Shown piece after piece: positions 8,337-16,870 of a DNA stretch of 64,000 nt; within the stretch, counting starts at the first letter, position 1; each line of letters starts with the position of its first letter. This DNA is from Streptomyces sp. NRRL S-350 (GTDB taxonomy: Bacteria; Actinomycetota; Actinomycetes; Streptomycetales; Streptomycetaceae). The translations under genes and the position numbers were made by a program. Where the stretch lies: assembly GCF_000719705.1 (NCBI RefSeq), contig NZ_JOHO01000026.1, forward strand, positions 35,115-99,114, in the 5' to 3' direction. The notes beneath the pieces were generated by a model, which saw only the letters and a list, made by a program, of their open reading frames with translations, was not told the origin of the DNA and ran no database searches.

Positions 8337-8522
8337 CTACGGCTCCTGGGGCAGGAGCACCCAGAGGGCGAGGTAGAGCAGGAACTGCGGGCCGGGCAGC
8401 AGGCAGGAGAGCAGGAAGATCAGGCGGACGGTCCACGGGGTCAGGCCGAAGCGGTCGGCGATCCCGGCGCAGACGCCGGCGATGACACGGTTGTGGCGGG
8501 GTCGGGCGAGGCGGGCGCTCAT
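8337..8522 (-). CDS. PspC domain protein
   Basis: 61-residue small membrane protein. The PspC signature is plain: basic RHNRVIAGVCAGIADRFG, then TPWTVRLIF and a hydrophobic hairpin ending LALWVLLP. Members of this family act in envelope-stress sensing (phage-shock response) or as sensor-kinase N-termini; this is the stand-alone form common in Streptomyces. The ATG at 8522 gives the standard domain start, and the longer frame to 8693 runs through the promoter. A 19-bp palindrome at 8682-8700 lies in the likely promoter. Confidence 0.9.
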   Translation of the reverse strand: MSARLARPRHNRVIAGVCAGIADRFGLTPWTVRLIFLLSCLLPGPQFLLYLALWVLLPQEP

Positions 8523-8681
8523 GATCCACTCCTGATCTGCTTCGCACGGTGGCGGCCCGGTCCGGCCGGTCCGGCGGGGTACTTCCATCCTGCTCCGCGA
8601 CCGCCGGGCGGTCCTCAACCCGCGAGGTGATTCTCCGACCCCCCGGCTCACCGGCGAGGCGGAGCCGAACGTCGGGGTCGC

Positions 8682-8700
8682 CCTCAGGGTCACCCTGAGG
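8682..8700. promoter_or_regulatory. Perfect palindrome upstream of the PspC gene
   Basis: CCTCAGGGTCACCCTGAGG: 9-bp arms around one base, about 160 bp before the PspC start. It matches Streptomyces promoter-proximal operators in style, but I do not recognise the regulator. Confidence 0.5.
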
Positions 8701-8707
8701 AAACCGC

Positions 8708-8756
8708 GGAAGGCCCGCCCGGCCCCGCTCGACGGCGGGGCACGGACGGGCCTTCC
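8708..8756 (-). terminator. Terminator of the gene at 8799-9362
   Basis: Outer 10-bp perfect arms 8708-8717 and 8747-8756 with a second GC hairpin inside, 43 bp beyond the stop codon of the minus-strand gene. Confidence 0.7.
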
Positions 8757-8798
8757 GGTGCGCGTACGCGGGCGCGCGTACGGCGGGCGTGCGGCCGG

Positions 8799-9362
8799 TC
8801 AGCCGACCGGGTGCGGCGGCTGCGGCTGCCCGGGCTGAGCCGGCGGCGCGGGCTGCGCGTACGGGTTGTCCGCCACCGGCTGCGGCGGCAGGCCGGGCTG
8901 GTACGGCGAGCCGCCCTGCGGCGGCGCCGCCTGCGGAGCGGCCGGCGGCACGGCCGGCGGCACGGGCGCGCCCGGGTGCGGGGCGTTGGGGTTGTACGGC
9001 GGCTGCGGCGCGTTGGGGTCGTACGGAGCCTGCGGGGCGTTCGGGTTGAACGCGGCGGCCTGCGCGGCCGGCTGCCGCTTGGCCCTGCTGCGCTCGGCCA
9101 TCGTCTTCACCGAGTAGACGATCATCGCGACGGGCAGGATGAACACCTTGAAGAAGAGGTAGTACGTGCCGCCCTCGAAGACGAAGGCGAGGTAGTAGGC
9201 GTACCCCAGGAAACCGAGGCCGATGAGGACGTTGAGGATCCGCAGGCCGACCTTCAGTCCGCCGCCGACGGCGCCGAGCACCACCATGAGGATGCCGCTG
9301 AGCGCCAGCAGGACGACGTACCAGGAGAACAGCGGCTCGGCGCTGAAATCGAGATTGTTCAA
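8799..9362 (-). CDS. Hypothetical membrane protein with proline-rich tail
   Basis: 187 residues. Three to four hydrophobic segments span residues 10-100 (for example LLALSGILMVVLGAVGGGLKV and FFKVFILPVAMIVYSV), then an asparagine/proline-rich cytoplasmic tail has repeats of the form NPNAPQ-PYDPNAPQPPY. The start is a TTG at 9362, chosen because AGGAAA lies 6 nt upstream; the only in-frame ATGs are inside a membrane segment or far upstream in noncoding DNA. Family not recognised. The repeated YNPNAP units resemble tails of other actinobacterial membrane proteins that bind partners. Confidence 0.75.
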   Translation of the reverse strand: MNNLDFSAEPLFSWYVVLLALSGILMVVLGAVGGGLKVGLRILNVLIGLGFLGYAYYLAFVFEGGTYYLFFKVFILPVAMIVYSVKTMAERSRAKRQPAAQAAAFNPNAPQAPYDPNAPQPPYNPNAPHPGAPVPPAVPPAAPQAAPPQGGSPYQPGLPPQPVADNPYAQPAPPAQPGQPQPPHPVG

Positions 9363-9507
9363 GGGGGGTTTCCTGTGGGAGGGAAGTGGGACGGCGGAGC
9401 CGTTCGGGGACGAGAGCGCACAGTACTGGAGGCGGCCGACATCCGTCGCGGCCTTTGTGTCACGGTGTCGTTGCGCTCTTCCCGGAAGGTGATCGACGAG
9501 GTGGGAA

Positions 9508-10182
9508 ATGACTGGACATGAGGTGCTGCGGGTCTTTTGCGGGCCCGGCGGGGAGCACGGGAACGAGCTCGGGGTGGTGCGTGACGGGGCGTCCGTGCCG
9601 CACCGCCGGGACCGGCAGCGGATCGCGCGCGAACTCGCTTTCGGCGAGACGGTGTTCATCGACGATCCGGAGCGCGGGGAGATCGACATCTACACCCCGT
9701 CGGTGCGCCTGCCCTTCGCCGGCCACCCGTGCGTCGGGGCCGCCTGGCTGCTCGGGGTGGACCGCCTGGTCACGGCCGCCGGTGCGGTGGGCGTGCGGCG
9801 CGAGGACGGGCTGACCAGGATCGCGGCCCGGCCGGAGTGGGCCCCGGGGCGCACGCTGCGGCAGTACGGCTCGGTGGCCGAGGTGGAGGCGCTGGAGGTG
9901 CCGCCGCCGGGGGAGTGGATCTACGCCTGGGCCTGGCAGGACGAGGCGGCCGGCACCGTCCGGGCACGGGCCTTCCCCGGGCGGGGTGACGGCATCGACG
10001 AGGACGAGGCGACGGGTGCGGCCGCCCTGCTGCTGGCCGCGCGGTTCGGCCGTGCGCTGACCGTCACCCAGGGCCGGGGCTCCCGGCTGCTGGCCGGGCC
10101 GCGGCCCGACGGGCTGGTCGAGGTCGGCGGCCTGGTGGTGGCCGGGGCGGCTCAGCCCGCGGGCGGTGTCGGCTCGGCGTAG
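9508..10182 (+). CDS. PhzF/PhzC-family isomerase-like protein
   Basis: 224 residues with the PhzF fold signatures: an N-terminal strand with VFCGPGGEHGNELGVV, the FGETVF segment holding the family's catalytic glutamate, PFAGHPCVGAAWLL, and a second-half DEDEATGAAALLL. Members are isomerases or epimerases acting on small acidic metabolites; the substrate cannot be read from sequence. It is shorter than the usual 260-290 residues, mainly in the linker between the two half-domains. It is divergent from the membrane protein gene, and its last 31 bases overlap the convergent VanZ-like gene. Confidence 0.8.
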   Translation: MTGHEVLRVFCGPGGEHGNELGVVRDGASVPHRRDRQRIARELAFGETVFIDDPERGEIDIYTPSVRLPFAGHPCVGAAWLLGVDRLVTAAGAVGVRREDGLTRIAARPEWAPGRTLRQYGSVAEVEALEVPPPGEWIYAWAWQDEAAGTVRARAFPGRGDGIDEDEATGAAALLLAARFGRALTVTQGRGSRLLAGPRPDGLVEVGGLVVAGAAQPAGGVGSA

Positions 10183-10808
10183 GCGCGGGGGCGGGCGGCG
10201 TGCACGCCGACCACCACGGGGACGGCGGCCAACGGGACGGTGGTCACCGGCGGGCCGGCCGGGTCGGCGGGCCCTGACGCCCGGGGGGCCGCCGGCCGAC
10301 GTTCCCGCAGCAGGCGCCGCAGGCCGGGGACCAGCGTGAGGTGCACGACGGCGACGCCGATGACGGCGAACAGGATGTGGTCCACGTTGAGGACGTGCCC
10401 GGGGGCCCAGGAGGAGAGGAACTCCAGCGCGGTGCCCAGCAGCGCGCAGGCGCCGGTGGTGCGCAGGAAGGAGGGCAGCCAAGGGGCTCGCAGGCGCCCG
10501 CCGGCCAGTGGCAGCAGGATGCCGAGCGGGGCCAGCAGCAGGAGCTCGCCGGCCACCTGCCAGGCCGTGGAGGAGCGGAGTGAGGCCAGCGGCGTCAGGT
10601 TGGCGTCGTAGACCCAGGCCACCGGCAGGGGTCTGAGCACCAGCCAGAGCACCAGTGTCAGGTGGCAGGCCAGGCCCGCCAGTCCGGCCAGCCGGAGGGA
10701 ACGGTGGACGACCGCCGCCGGGCTGCTTTCGGTCCCCGCGCCGGAACGCTCGTCGCGTGTCCTGGTGCCATCTCGCTGCACGGGGGGAAGGACGTGAGCC
10801 GGTGGCAC
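10152..10808 (-). CDS. VanZ-family membrane protein
   Basis: 218 residues with a 40-residue hydrophilic N-terminus, then about five hydrophobic segments. NLTPLASLR, LLLLAPLGILLPL and the acidic HVLNVDHILFAVIG stretch are typical of VanZ-like proteins. VanZ gives low teicoplanin resistance in enterococci; the many actinobacterial homologues have no assigned role. The GTG at 10808 is the longest choice; a shorter start near residue 8 or 33 is possible. The C-terminus overlaps the convergent PhzF gene. Confidence 0.8.
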   Translation of the reverse strand: MPPAHVLPPVQRDGTRTRDERSGAGTESSPAAVVHRSLRLAGLAGLACHLTLVLWLVLRPLPVAWVYDANLTPLASLRSSTAWQVAGELLLLAPLGILLPLAGGRLRAPWLPSFLRTTGACALLGTALEFLSSWAPGHVLNVDHILFAVIGVAVVHLTLVPGLRRLLRERRPAAPRASGPADPAGPPVTTVPLAAVPVVVGVHAARPRAYAEPTPPAG

Positions 10809-10959
10809 GGCGGTTCCACGCTGGGCGTGAACATTCCCGGACGCGCCCCCGCCGGTTCGTCCGGCGGTTCCCCCGCCGGTTCCTCCGGCAGCTCCTCCGG
10901 CCGGTTCTTCCCGCCTCCCCGGGTTGCCGTCGCCGCAGCCCTCCGGGCCGCCCGTACGG

Positions 10960-11274
10960 CTACTTGCAGGGTGCGGCCGTCGGCACCGCGCTGAACACGT
11001 TGTCCGGCGGCGGGCTGCCCGGCGCCACGGGCGCGGGTGACGGGCTGGGGCTCGTGGACGCCTTGGCGGCGCCGCGGGCCGGGGTGGGCGACGGCGCGGG
11101 GCCGGGCGCGGTGGCCGGCGCGGTCGGTATGTGCGGGGTGGTCGGGCAGGCCGTCCGGCTGGCCGGGGCGCCGGCGTCGACCGGTACGGCGGTCGGCCGG
11201 ATGCCGCAGCCGGAGGCCAGTGCGAGCAGGAGCAGGACGCCGCCGACGCGGCGCAGGGGGGCGGGGGCGGTCAC
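10960..11274 (-). CDS. Small lipoprotein of the afsQ operon (AfsQ3 type)
   Basis: 104 residues with a type-II signal peptide: a hydrophobic LLLLALA stretch and lipobox ASGC near residue 23. The mature part is a flexible Pro/Ala/Ser-rich linker with three further cysteines, which could form disulfides outside the membrane. GTG start overlapping the AfsQ2 stop (GTGA), so it is the third gene of afsQ1-afsQ2-lipoprotein. In S. coelicolor the equivalent gene follows afsQ2; by analogy with CseA it may tune the sensor kinase, which is inference. Confidence 0.85.
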   Translation of the reverse strand: MTAPAPLRRVGGVLLLLALASGCGIRPTAVPVDAGAPASRTACPTTPHIPTAPATAPGPAPSPTPARGAAKASTSPSPSPAPVAPGSPPPDNVFSAVPTAAPCK

Positions 11275-12812
11275 GTGGCGTCCTTGTTCTCGGCGGCGTC
11301 GCGGGCGGGGCCGCCGGCGGTCTCGCCCGCGGACGGCGCCGGCGGGGCCAGTGGCAGTGTCAGGGTGAACACCGCGCCGACCTCACCGTTCGCCGCGGTG
11401 ATCGTCCCCCCGTGTATCCGGGCGTTGGCCATCGCGATCGACAGGCCCAGACCGCTGCCCTCCGAGCGGGCGCGGCCCCGGTCCGCCTTGTAGAAGCGGT
11501 CGAAGACGTGCGGCAGCACGTCCTCGGGGATGCCCGGGCCGCTGTCGGAGACCTCGACCACGACCGAGTCCTCGGTCTGCCGGACCTTGACCCGCACCGG
11601 CGAGCCGCCGTGCTTGAGCGCGTTGCCGATCAGGTTGGCGAAGACCACGTCGAGCCGGCGCGGGTCGACCACGGCCAGGACGCCGCGCGGGGCGTCCAGC
11701 TCGACGGCGTCGTACCAGGCCCGCCCGTCGATGCAGGACATGATCAGGTCGGCGATGTCCACCTCGTCGGCGACGAGTTTGGCGGTGCCCGCGTCGAAGC
11801 GGGTCACCTCCATCAGGTTCTCCACCAGGTCGGACAGCCGCCGGGTCTCGCTGACCACGAGCCGGACGGCCGGCTCGATCATCGGGTCCAGCGACTCGGC
11901 CTCGTCCTCCAGGATGTCGGTGACGGCGGTCATCGCGGTCAGCGGGGTGCGCAGTTCGTGCGACATGTCGGCGACGAACCGCCGGCTCTGTGCCTCGCGT
12001 GCGCTGAGCTCCTCGACCTGCTCGTGCAGCGACTCCGCGGCCCGGTTGAACGTCCTCGCCAGATCGGCGAGTTCGTCGGAGCCGTCGACTTCGAGCCGGG
12101 TGTCCAGGTGCCCCTGCCCGAGCCGCCGGGCGGCGTCGCCGAGCCGCCTGACCGGCCGCAGCACGGTGGCCGAGGCGGCCTGGGCGAGCAGGGCCGAGCC
12201 GATCAGCGCGAGCAGGGTCGCGATGGCCAGCGACATGGCCAGCGTGTTGAGGTCGGCCCGCTCGTTCTCCAGCGACTTGAACATGTACGCCGTCGGGCCG
12301 TTCGGCACCACCTTGGTGCCGCCGATCACGAACGGCCGGCCGTCCAGGTTCTGCCGCTGCCAGTACAGGTGGTACGGGTACGGGTTGTTCTCGGTGATCT
12401 CGCGCGGCTTGGCGACGGTGGACTGCAGCGCGGTCGGCACGTCGGCCAGCGTGAAGCGCGAGGGGTCGGAGGAAGGCGCGCACTCCGGGTGTGCCGGGTC
12501 GACCACCACCACGTCGTAACTCAGGCCCGAGCTGGCCACGTTGGACGCCAGCGCGGCAAGCTCCGGGCAACTCGCGTTCAACGGCAGCTCGGAGACGTTG
12601 CGGCTGAGTGAGACCCGGAAGTCGTTCAGCGCGGTGTCCTGGGCACGCTTGAGCACGGCGTCGCGGTTCAGCCAGTACGCGATGCCGGAGGCCGAGACGG
12701 CGGCGAGCAGCGCGACCGCCGCGAACACCGCGATCAGCCGCACCCGCAGGGAGCGCAGCCGTCGCCACCGGCCCGCCGGGAAGCGCCGGGCAGTCGTCTG
12801 ATGGTCAGTCAC
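11271..12812 (-). CDS. afsQ2: Sensor histidine kinase AfsQ2
   Basis: 513 residues. TM1 spans about residues 24-46, an extracellular sensor about 47-188, and TM2 about 190-212. HAMP follows, then HisKA with phospho-accepting His285 in MSHELRTPL, then HATPase (N-box LIGNALKHG, G-boxes DSGPGIP and GSGLGLS). Partner of AfsQ1; the system responds to nitrogen source and controls antibiotic production and development in S. coelicolor. GTG start. A gap of 87 bp separates it from the regulator gene upstream. The identification rests on family, gene order and the divergent sigQ. Confidence 0.93.
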   Translation of the reverse strand: MTDHQTTARRFPAGRWRRLRSLRVRLIAVFAAVALLAAVSASGIAYWLNRDAVLKRAQDTALNDFRVSLSRNVSELPLNASCPELAALASNVASSGLSYDVVVVDPAHPECAPSSDPSRFTLADVPTALQSTVAKPREITENNPYPYHLYWQRQNLDGRPFVIGGTKVVPNGPTAYMFKSLENERADLNTLAMSLAIATLLALIGSALLAQAASATVLRPVRRLGDAARRLGQGHLDTRLEVDGSDELADLARTFNRAAESLHEQVEELSAREAQSRRFVADMSHELRTPLTAMTAVTDILEDEAESLDPMIEPAVRLVVSETRRLSDLVENLMEVTRFDAGTAKLVADEVDIADLIMSCIDGRAWYDAVELDAPRGVLAVVDPRRLDVVFANLIGNALKHGGSPVRVKVRQTEDSVVVEVSDSGPGIPEDVLPHVFDRFYKADRGRARSEGSGLGLSIAMANARIHGGTITAANGEVGAVFTLTLPLAPPAPSAGETAGGPARDAAENKDAT

Positions 12813-12899
12813 AAGAGCCTGTCGTGATACGGGAGTTCAGCGCCGGCAAGGGAAAGGGAAGAGAAGCGGAGGACGGTGGGAACGGTGGGAGGGGCCGGG

Positions 12900-13577
12900 T
12901 CAGATCGGCGGGTCCAGCCGGTAGCCCACCCCGCGCACGGTGCGGATCAGCGTCGGCGCGGACGGCACGTCCTCGACCTTGGCCCGCAGCCGCTGCACGC
13001 AGGCGTCCACCAGCCGGGAGTCACCGAGGTAGTCGTGCTCCCAGACCAGCCGCAGCAGCTGCTGGCGGGAGAGCGCCTGCCCGGGGCGGCGGCTGAGTTC
13101 CAACAGCAGTCGCAGCTCGGTCGGGGTGAGCTGGAGGTCCTGCCCGTCCTTGGTGACGGTCATCGCCGCCCGGTCGATCACCACGCTGCCGTACGCGGAG
13201 GAGTCGGAGCTCTCCCGCTCGCCGCGCCGCAGCACCGCCCGGATCCGGGCGTCCAGCACGCGTGGCTGCACCGGCTTGACCACGTAGTCGTCCGCGCCGG
13301 ACTCCAGACCCACCACCACGTCGATGTCGTCGGAGCGGGCGGTCAGCAGGATGATCGGCAGCTGGTCGGTGCGGCGGATCCGGCGGCACACCTCGAAGCC
13401 GTCGATCCCGGGCAGCATGACGTCCAGCACGATCAGATCGGGCCGCTGCTCCTTGAAGAGCCTCAGACCGTCTTCGCCGGAGGCGGCGGTGGCCACACGG
13501 TGGCCCTGGCGGGTGAGGGCGAGTTCGAGGCCGGTCCGGATGGCGTCGTCGTCCTCGATCAGTAGGAGGAAAGGCAC
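12900..13577 (-). CDS. afsQ1: Response regulator AfsQ1
   Basis: 225-residue OmpR-type regulator. Receiver domain with acidic pocket EDDD and phospho-acceptor Asp52 in LIVLDVMLPG, then KPVQ; C-terminal winged helix (TPTELRLLLEL, VRGVGYRL). The frame opens 45 codons earlier, but the GTG at 13577 starts exactly at VPFLLLIEDDD, the family N-terminus, and leaves room for the promoter. AfsQ1 activates sigQ and its own operon; two GTGAC half-sites with a 6-bp spacer sit at 13706-13721 between the divergent genes. Confidence 0.95.
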   Translation of the reverse strand: MPFLLLIEDDDAIRTGLELALTRQGHRVATAASGEDGLRLFKEQRPDLIVLDVMLPGIDGFEVCRRIRRTDQLPIILLTARSDDIDVVVGLESGADDYVVKPVQPRVLDARIRAVLRRGERESSDSSAYGSVVIDRAAMTVTKDGQDLQLTPTELRLLLELSRRPGQALSRQQLLRLVWEHDYLGDSRLVDACVQRLRAKVEDVPSAPTLIRTVRGVGYRLDPPI

Positions 13578-13705
13578 GGCCCCATTTTGGCCCACCCGCA
13601 GCGTCGAATCACCCCCCGGCCCACTCACGGCCGTTCGGGAACCGGAAGGACCGCCACCGGCGTCCGGTACGGAGGGAGGCGGACCGGGACGAAAGGCCCA
13701 CCCCT

Positions 13706-13721
13706 GTGACACCCCTGTGAC
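13706..13721. promoter_or_regulatory. AfsQ1 binding box between afsQ1 and sigQ
   Basis: GTGAC-N6-GTGAC (13706-13710 and 13717-13721), an exact fit to the GTnAC-n6-GTnAC consensus reported for AfsQ1. It is 129 bp from the afsQ1 start and 125 bp from the sigQ start, so one box can serve both promoters. Confidence 0.85.
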
Positions 13722-13845
13722 AGTCGGCGGACAGTGCCATCACAACCGGCGGGCAGGATTTTCCGTGTCGCCGCAGGACGGCGGGCCGGAAGGCCTGCCG
13801 GAGGGCGGCTACCGGAACCGCTCGTACCGACCCAGGGGGCGCACG

Positions 13846-14829
13846 ATGAACGCCACGCTTCAGACCCGGACCAACCCGGCTGTCCGGACCGCGCGTTCGT
13901 CAGCCACGGCCCACCGGACCCGGTACGAGATCAGGACCGACGAGAACTCCGGTGCCGTGACCGTACGGGGGTGCGCGCACAGCACCGGTGGAAACCCTGT
14001 CGCCCGCCGGGTGAGCGGCGGTGCCAGGACGGGGGAGCTGTACGGAATCGGCCGGCTGGGGAGTGCGGTCGACTCCGCCGACACCCTCACGCTGCGGGGG
14101 ATCCTCCCCGTCCGCGTCGAGGGCAAGGACGCCCCGGAGGGGAACCGGGGGACCGGGGGGAACGGCCTGCGGACGGTCGGCTCGGGGGAGCCGGCCGGTC
14201 GCGAGGCCGCCGGTGCGACGCTGCTGCGGCTGAACCCCGCAGCGGCCCGCACCGCCGAGGCCGGACAGGGAGGCGCGCAGGGGGAGCACTCGGCCGCCGC
14301 GGAGGACCACATCACGGAGTTCACCGCGTACGTGCGCGAGCGCCGCGCCTCCCTGTACGCCACGGCGTACCACCTCACCGGTGACCGCTACGAGGCCGAG
14401 GACCTGCTGCAGAGCGCGCTCTTCAGCACCTACCGCGCCTGGGGCCGGATCACCGACAAGGCGGCGGTCGGGGGCTACCTCCGCCGCACCATGACCAACC
14501 TGCACATCTCCGCCTGGCGGCGCCGCAAGGTCAACGAGTACCCGACCGAGGAGCTGCCGGAGACGGCCGGCGACACCGACGCGATGGGCGGCACCGAGCT
14601 GCGCACCGTGCTCTGGCAGGCGCTGGCGAAGCTGCCGGAGAACCAGCGGACCATGCTGGTGCTGCGGTACTACGAGGGCAAGACCGACCCGGAGATCGCC
14701 GACGTGCTGGGGATCAGCGTCGGCACGGTCAAGAGCAGCATCTGGCGTGCCCTGCGCCGCCTGCGCGACGACGAGCACCTGAACAAGTCGGGCGACACCG
14801 TCCGGGCGTTCGGCGAGCTGGTCGCGTAA
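13846..14829 (+). CDS. sigQ: ECF sigma factor SigQ
   Basis: 327-residue SigE-family extracytoplasmic-function sigma factor. The first 160 residues are a poorly conserved, probably disordered extension. Region 2 follows (RRASLYATAYHLTGDRYEAEDLLQ), then region 4 (LPENQRTMLVLRYYEGKTDPEIADVLGISVGTVKSSI). The start at 13846 follows CAGGGGGC; the open frame to 13324 is the shadow of afsQ1. Divergent from afsQ1 and, in S. coelicolor, an AfsQ1 target that antagonises it. There is no anti-sigma gene next door. Confidence 0.92.
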   Translation: MNATLQTRTNPAVRTARSSATAHRTRYEIRTDENSGAVTVRGCAHSTGGNPVARRVSGGARTGELYGIGRLGSAVDSADTLTLRGILPVRVEGKDAPEGNRGTGGNGLRTVGSGEPAGREAAGATLLRLNPAAARTAEAGQGGAQGEHSAAAEDHITEFTAYVRERRASLYATAYHLTGDRYEAEDLLQSALFSTYRAWGRITDKAAVGGYLRRTMTNLHISAWRRRKVNEYPTEELPETAGDTDAMGGTELRTVLWQALAKLPENQRTMLVLRYYEGKTDPEIADVLGISVGTVKSSIWRALRRLRDDEHLNKSGDTVRAFGELVA

Positions 14830-14948
14830 CGCGGCACGCAGGGGAAGGACTCCCGTCGGGGGACGGGAAGCGGACGGTCACGGTCCGGGGGCGGCGGCTC
14901 GGGGGAGCGCGCCCGTGGGGGAGCCGAGGACCGTTCGGGAAGGCGACG

Positions 14949-14975
14949 GCCCGGTGCGGGGGAGACGCACCGGGC
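14949..14975 (+). terminator. Hairpin after sigQ
   Basis: Perfect 10-bp arms 14949-14958 and 14966-14975 with a 7-nt loop, between the convergent sigQ and uridine-kinase-like genes. Confidence 0.65.
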
Positions 14976-15038
14976 TCGTCGTTCTGCCCTTCCGGCCGCC
15001 CTTGCGGGCCGTTCGGCGCGCCCTGCCGCCCTACGGCC

Positions 15039-15665
15039 TCAGGCCGCGGCGGAGAGCACGGTCGGCCGGGCCGCGGCACGGATCCGCCGCTCGGCCTCCG
15101 GGCCGGCGCACGCGTACGAGCCGAGCGCGACCTGCCGCCCGACGATGGACCGCTCCGCCCGCATCAGCCGCAGGCCCCGGCGCAGCAGCACCGGCAGCGA
15201 CTTGCGGCCCTCCCGGACGTCCCGGCGCAGCCGGCGCCAGGCCGTGGTGAGCGCGCCGTTGCGCAGGCACAGGGCGTCGCCGAGCAGGCCCTCCTCGGTG
15301 CACGCGCCGGTGATCTCGGCCGCGAAGATGCCCTCCGCGATGAACGCCTCGGCGCCGCCGAGGTCCAGGGTGCGGGTGTCGATCCGGCCGTTGTCCGGGA
15401 TGGAGTACACCGGGACGTCCGTGCGGCCGTGCTCGTGCAGGGCGCGGATGGCGGCGAGGGCCTGGTCGCGGTGCCAGGCGAGCGGGGAGTCCCAGTCGAC
15501 GGCGCCGTCCGGCAGCCTCGGCAGGGTGGGGTCGTCCCCGTCCTTGTAGAAGTCGTCGAGCTGGAGCACCGGCAGGCCGCTGCGCTCGGCGAGCGAGGAC
15601 TTCCCCGACCCGGAGGGCCCGGAGAGCAGGATCACCCGGGCGTGCGAGGTCGGTGCGGGGTTCAT
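15039..15665 (-). CDS. Uridine-kinase-like P-loop ATPase
   Basis: 208 residues. Walker A GPSGSGKSS near the N-terminus, then LQLDDFYKDGDDP (the uridine-kinase DFY motif) and PVYSIPDNGRID. Family members phosphorylate uridine or related small molecules; here a salvage role would fit the surrounding nucleoside genes, but sequence alone does not fix the substrate. The start is uncertain: the ATG at 15665 gives the family N-terminus but has no clear ribosome site, and a GTG at 15680 would add five residues. Confidence 0.85.
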   Translation of the reverse strand: MNPAPTSHARVILLSGPSGSGKSSLAERSGLPVLQLDDFYKDGDDPTLPRLPDGAVDWDSPLAWHRDQALAAIRALHEHGRTDVPVYSIPDNGRIDTRTLDLGGAEAFIAEGIFAAEITGACTEEGLLGDALCLRNGALTTAWRRLRRDVREGRKSLPVLLRRGLRLMRAERSIVGRQVALGSYACAGPEAERRIRAAARPTVLSAAA

Positions 15666-15964
15666 GGGGGAGTCACTCACGGGACACCAGTCTGACGCAT
15701 CAGGGCCCGTTGCCGAAACCGGTCGGGACGGACCTTCTGCGGCGATCCGGGCTGCGACCGCGATCTGTCGCACCGGGTGACGGAATCCGACGGAAGTCGA
15801 CGGAACGCGACGGACCCGCGCCAGGGGGGGAGAGGCGCGGGTCCGTCCAATGACCGTCCGGGCCCTGGGGGGGGTAGGGCACTGGGGACGGCCAGTCTGT
15901 GGGGTTGTCACTCCACCGTCCGGTCTGTCGGGCGGAGCGGTGGAGCGGGTGGAGCGTCGAAGGG
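15666..15964. other. Gene-free stretch with two hairpins
   Basis: Holds the promoter of the uridine-kinase-like gene and the 3' ends of nothing else coding. Hairpin 1 has perfect 13-bp arms (15810-15822, 15834-15846). Hairpin 2 has 8-bp arms (15911-15918, 15938-15945), and just follows the stop of the minus-strand aldehyde dehydrogenase-like gene, so is probably its terminator. I see no supported coding frame. Confidence 0.65.
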
Positions 15965-16870
15965 TCAGATACCCATCGGGTGCCAGACCGTCTTCGTCTC
16001 CAGGAACGAGAGTAGCCGGTCCGTACCGGGCGCATTGGTCCAGTCCTGGGCGAACGGGTCCAGCACCGGACGGACCACCCTCTTCAGGGTATCCGCGGCG
16101 GCCGCTTCCAGCGCCTGCGCCGCGCCGGGACCGTCGGCGGCGATCGCCCCGGTGAGGTCCAGCGCGTTGACGTCCTGGTGCGAGGCCAGGGTGGGGGCGA
16201 TGTCCGCGGTCCGGCCCGAGACGATGTTGACCACGCCGCCCGGGACGTCCGAGGTGGCGAGCACCTCGCCCAGCGACAGCGCGGGCAGCGGGGCGTCCGC
16301 GGCGGCCGCGACCACGACCGTGTTGCCGGTGGCGATCGCCGGGGCGATCACCGAGACCAGGCCGAGCAGCGAGTGCCCGTAGCCGGCCTGCGGGGCGACG
16401 ATCCCGACCACGCCGGTCGGCTCCGGGGCCGACAGGTTGAAGTACGGACCGGCGACGGGGTTGGCACCGCCCGCGATCTGGGCGACCTTGTCCGTCCAGC
16501 CCGCGTACCAGACCCAGCGGTCGATCGCGGCGTCCACCAGCGCGGCGGCCTTCTTCGGGCCGATGCCCTCGGAGGCGGCCACCTCGGCGGCGAACTGCTC
16601 GCGCCGGCCCTGCAGCATCTCGGCGACCCGGTACAGCACCTGGCCGCGGTTGTACGCGGTGGTGCCGGCCCAGCCCTTGACCGCCGCGCGGGCCGCCAGC
16701 ACGGCGTCCCGGGTGTCCTTGCGGGTGCCCAGCGGGGCGTTGGCGAGCCACTGGCCGTTCGAGTCGGTCACCTCGTACACCCGCCCGCTCTCGGAGCGCG
16801 GGAACTTCCCGCCGACGTACAGCTTGTAGGTCTTGAGGACGTCAAGACGCGCGAAGGTCGTGTCAGACAT
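15965..16870 (-). CDS. Degenerate aldehyde dehydrogenase partner (pseudoenzyme)
   Basis: 301 residues, against about 480-500 for a full aldehyde dehydrogenase. The N-terminal and cofactor-binding regions are recognisable (KLYVGGKFPRSESGR, GVVGIVAPQAGYGHSLL, ATGNTVVVAAAADAPLPALS, VPGGVVNIVSG). The ELGGK glutamate loop, the catalytic cysteine and most of the catalytic domain are missing. The PWNFP motif reads APQAG. Its ATG overlaps the stop of the complete dehydrogenase by 8 bases, so both are made from one message with deoC. A structural or regulatory subunit is likelier than decay, because the frame is intact and codon use is normal. Confidence 0.85.
   Translation of the reverse strand: MSDTTFARLDVLKTYKLYVGGKFPRSESGRVYEVTDSNGQWLANAPLGTRKDTRDAVLAARAAVKGWAGTTAYNRGQVLYRVAEMLQGRREQFAAEVAASEGIGPKKAAALVDAAIDRWVWYAGWTDKVAQIAGGANPVAGPYFNLSAPEPTGVVGIVAPQAGYGHSLLGLVSVIAPAIATGNTVVVAAAADAPLPALSLGEVLATSDVPGGVVNIVSGRTADIAPTLASHQDVNALDLTGAIAADGPGAAQALEAAAADTLKRVVRPVLDPFAQDWTNAPGTDRLLSFLETKTVWHPMGI

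Noticed and set aside
8761..8782. Another copy of the nucleoside palindrome (GCGCGCGTAC)
   Set aside because: Only the right half matches; the left half lacks TAC, and no nucleoside gene is near.
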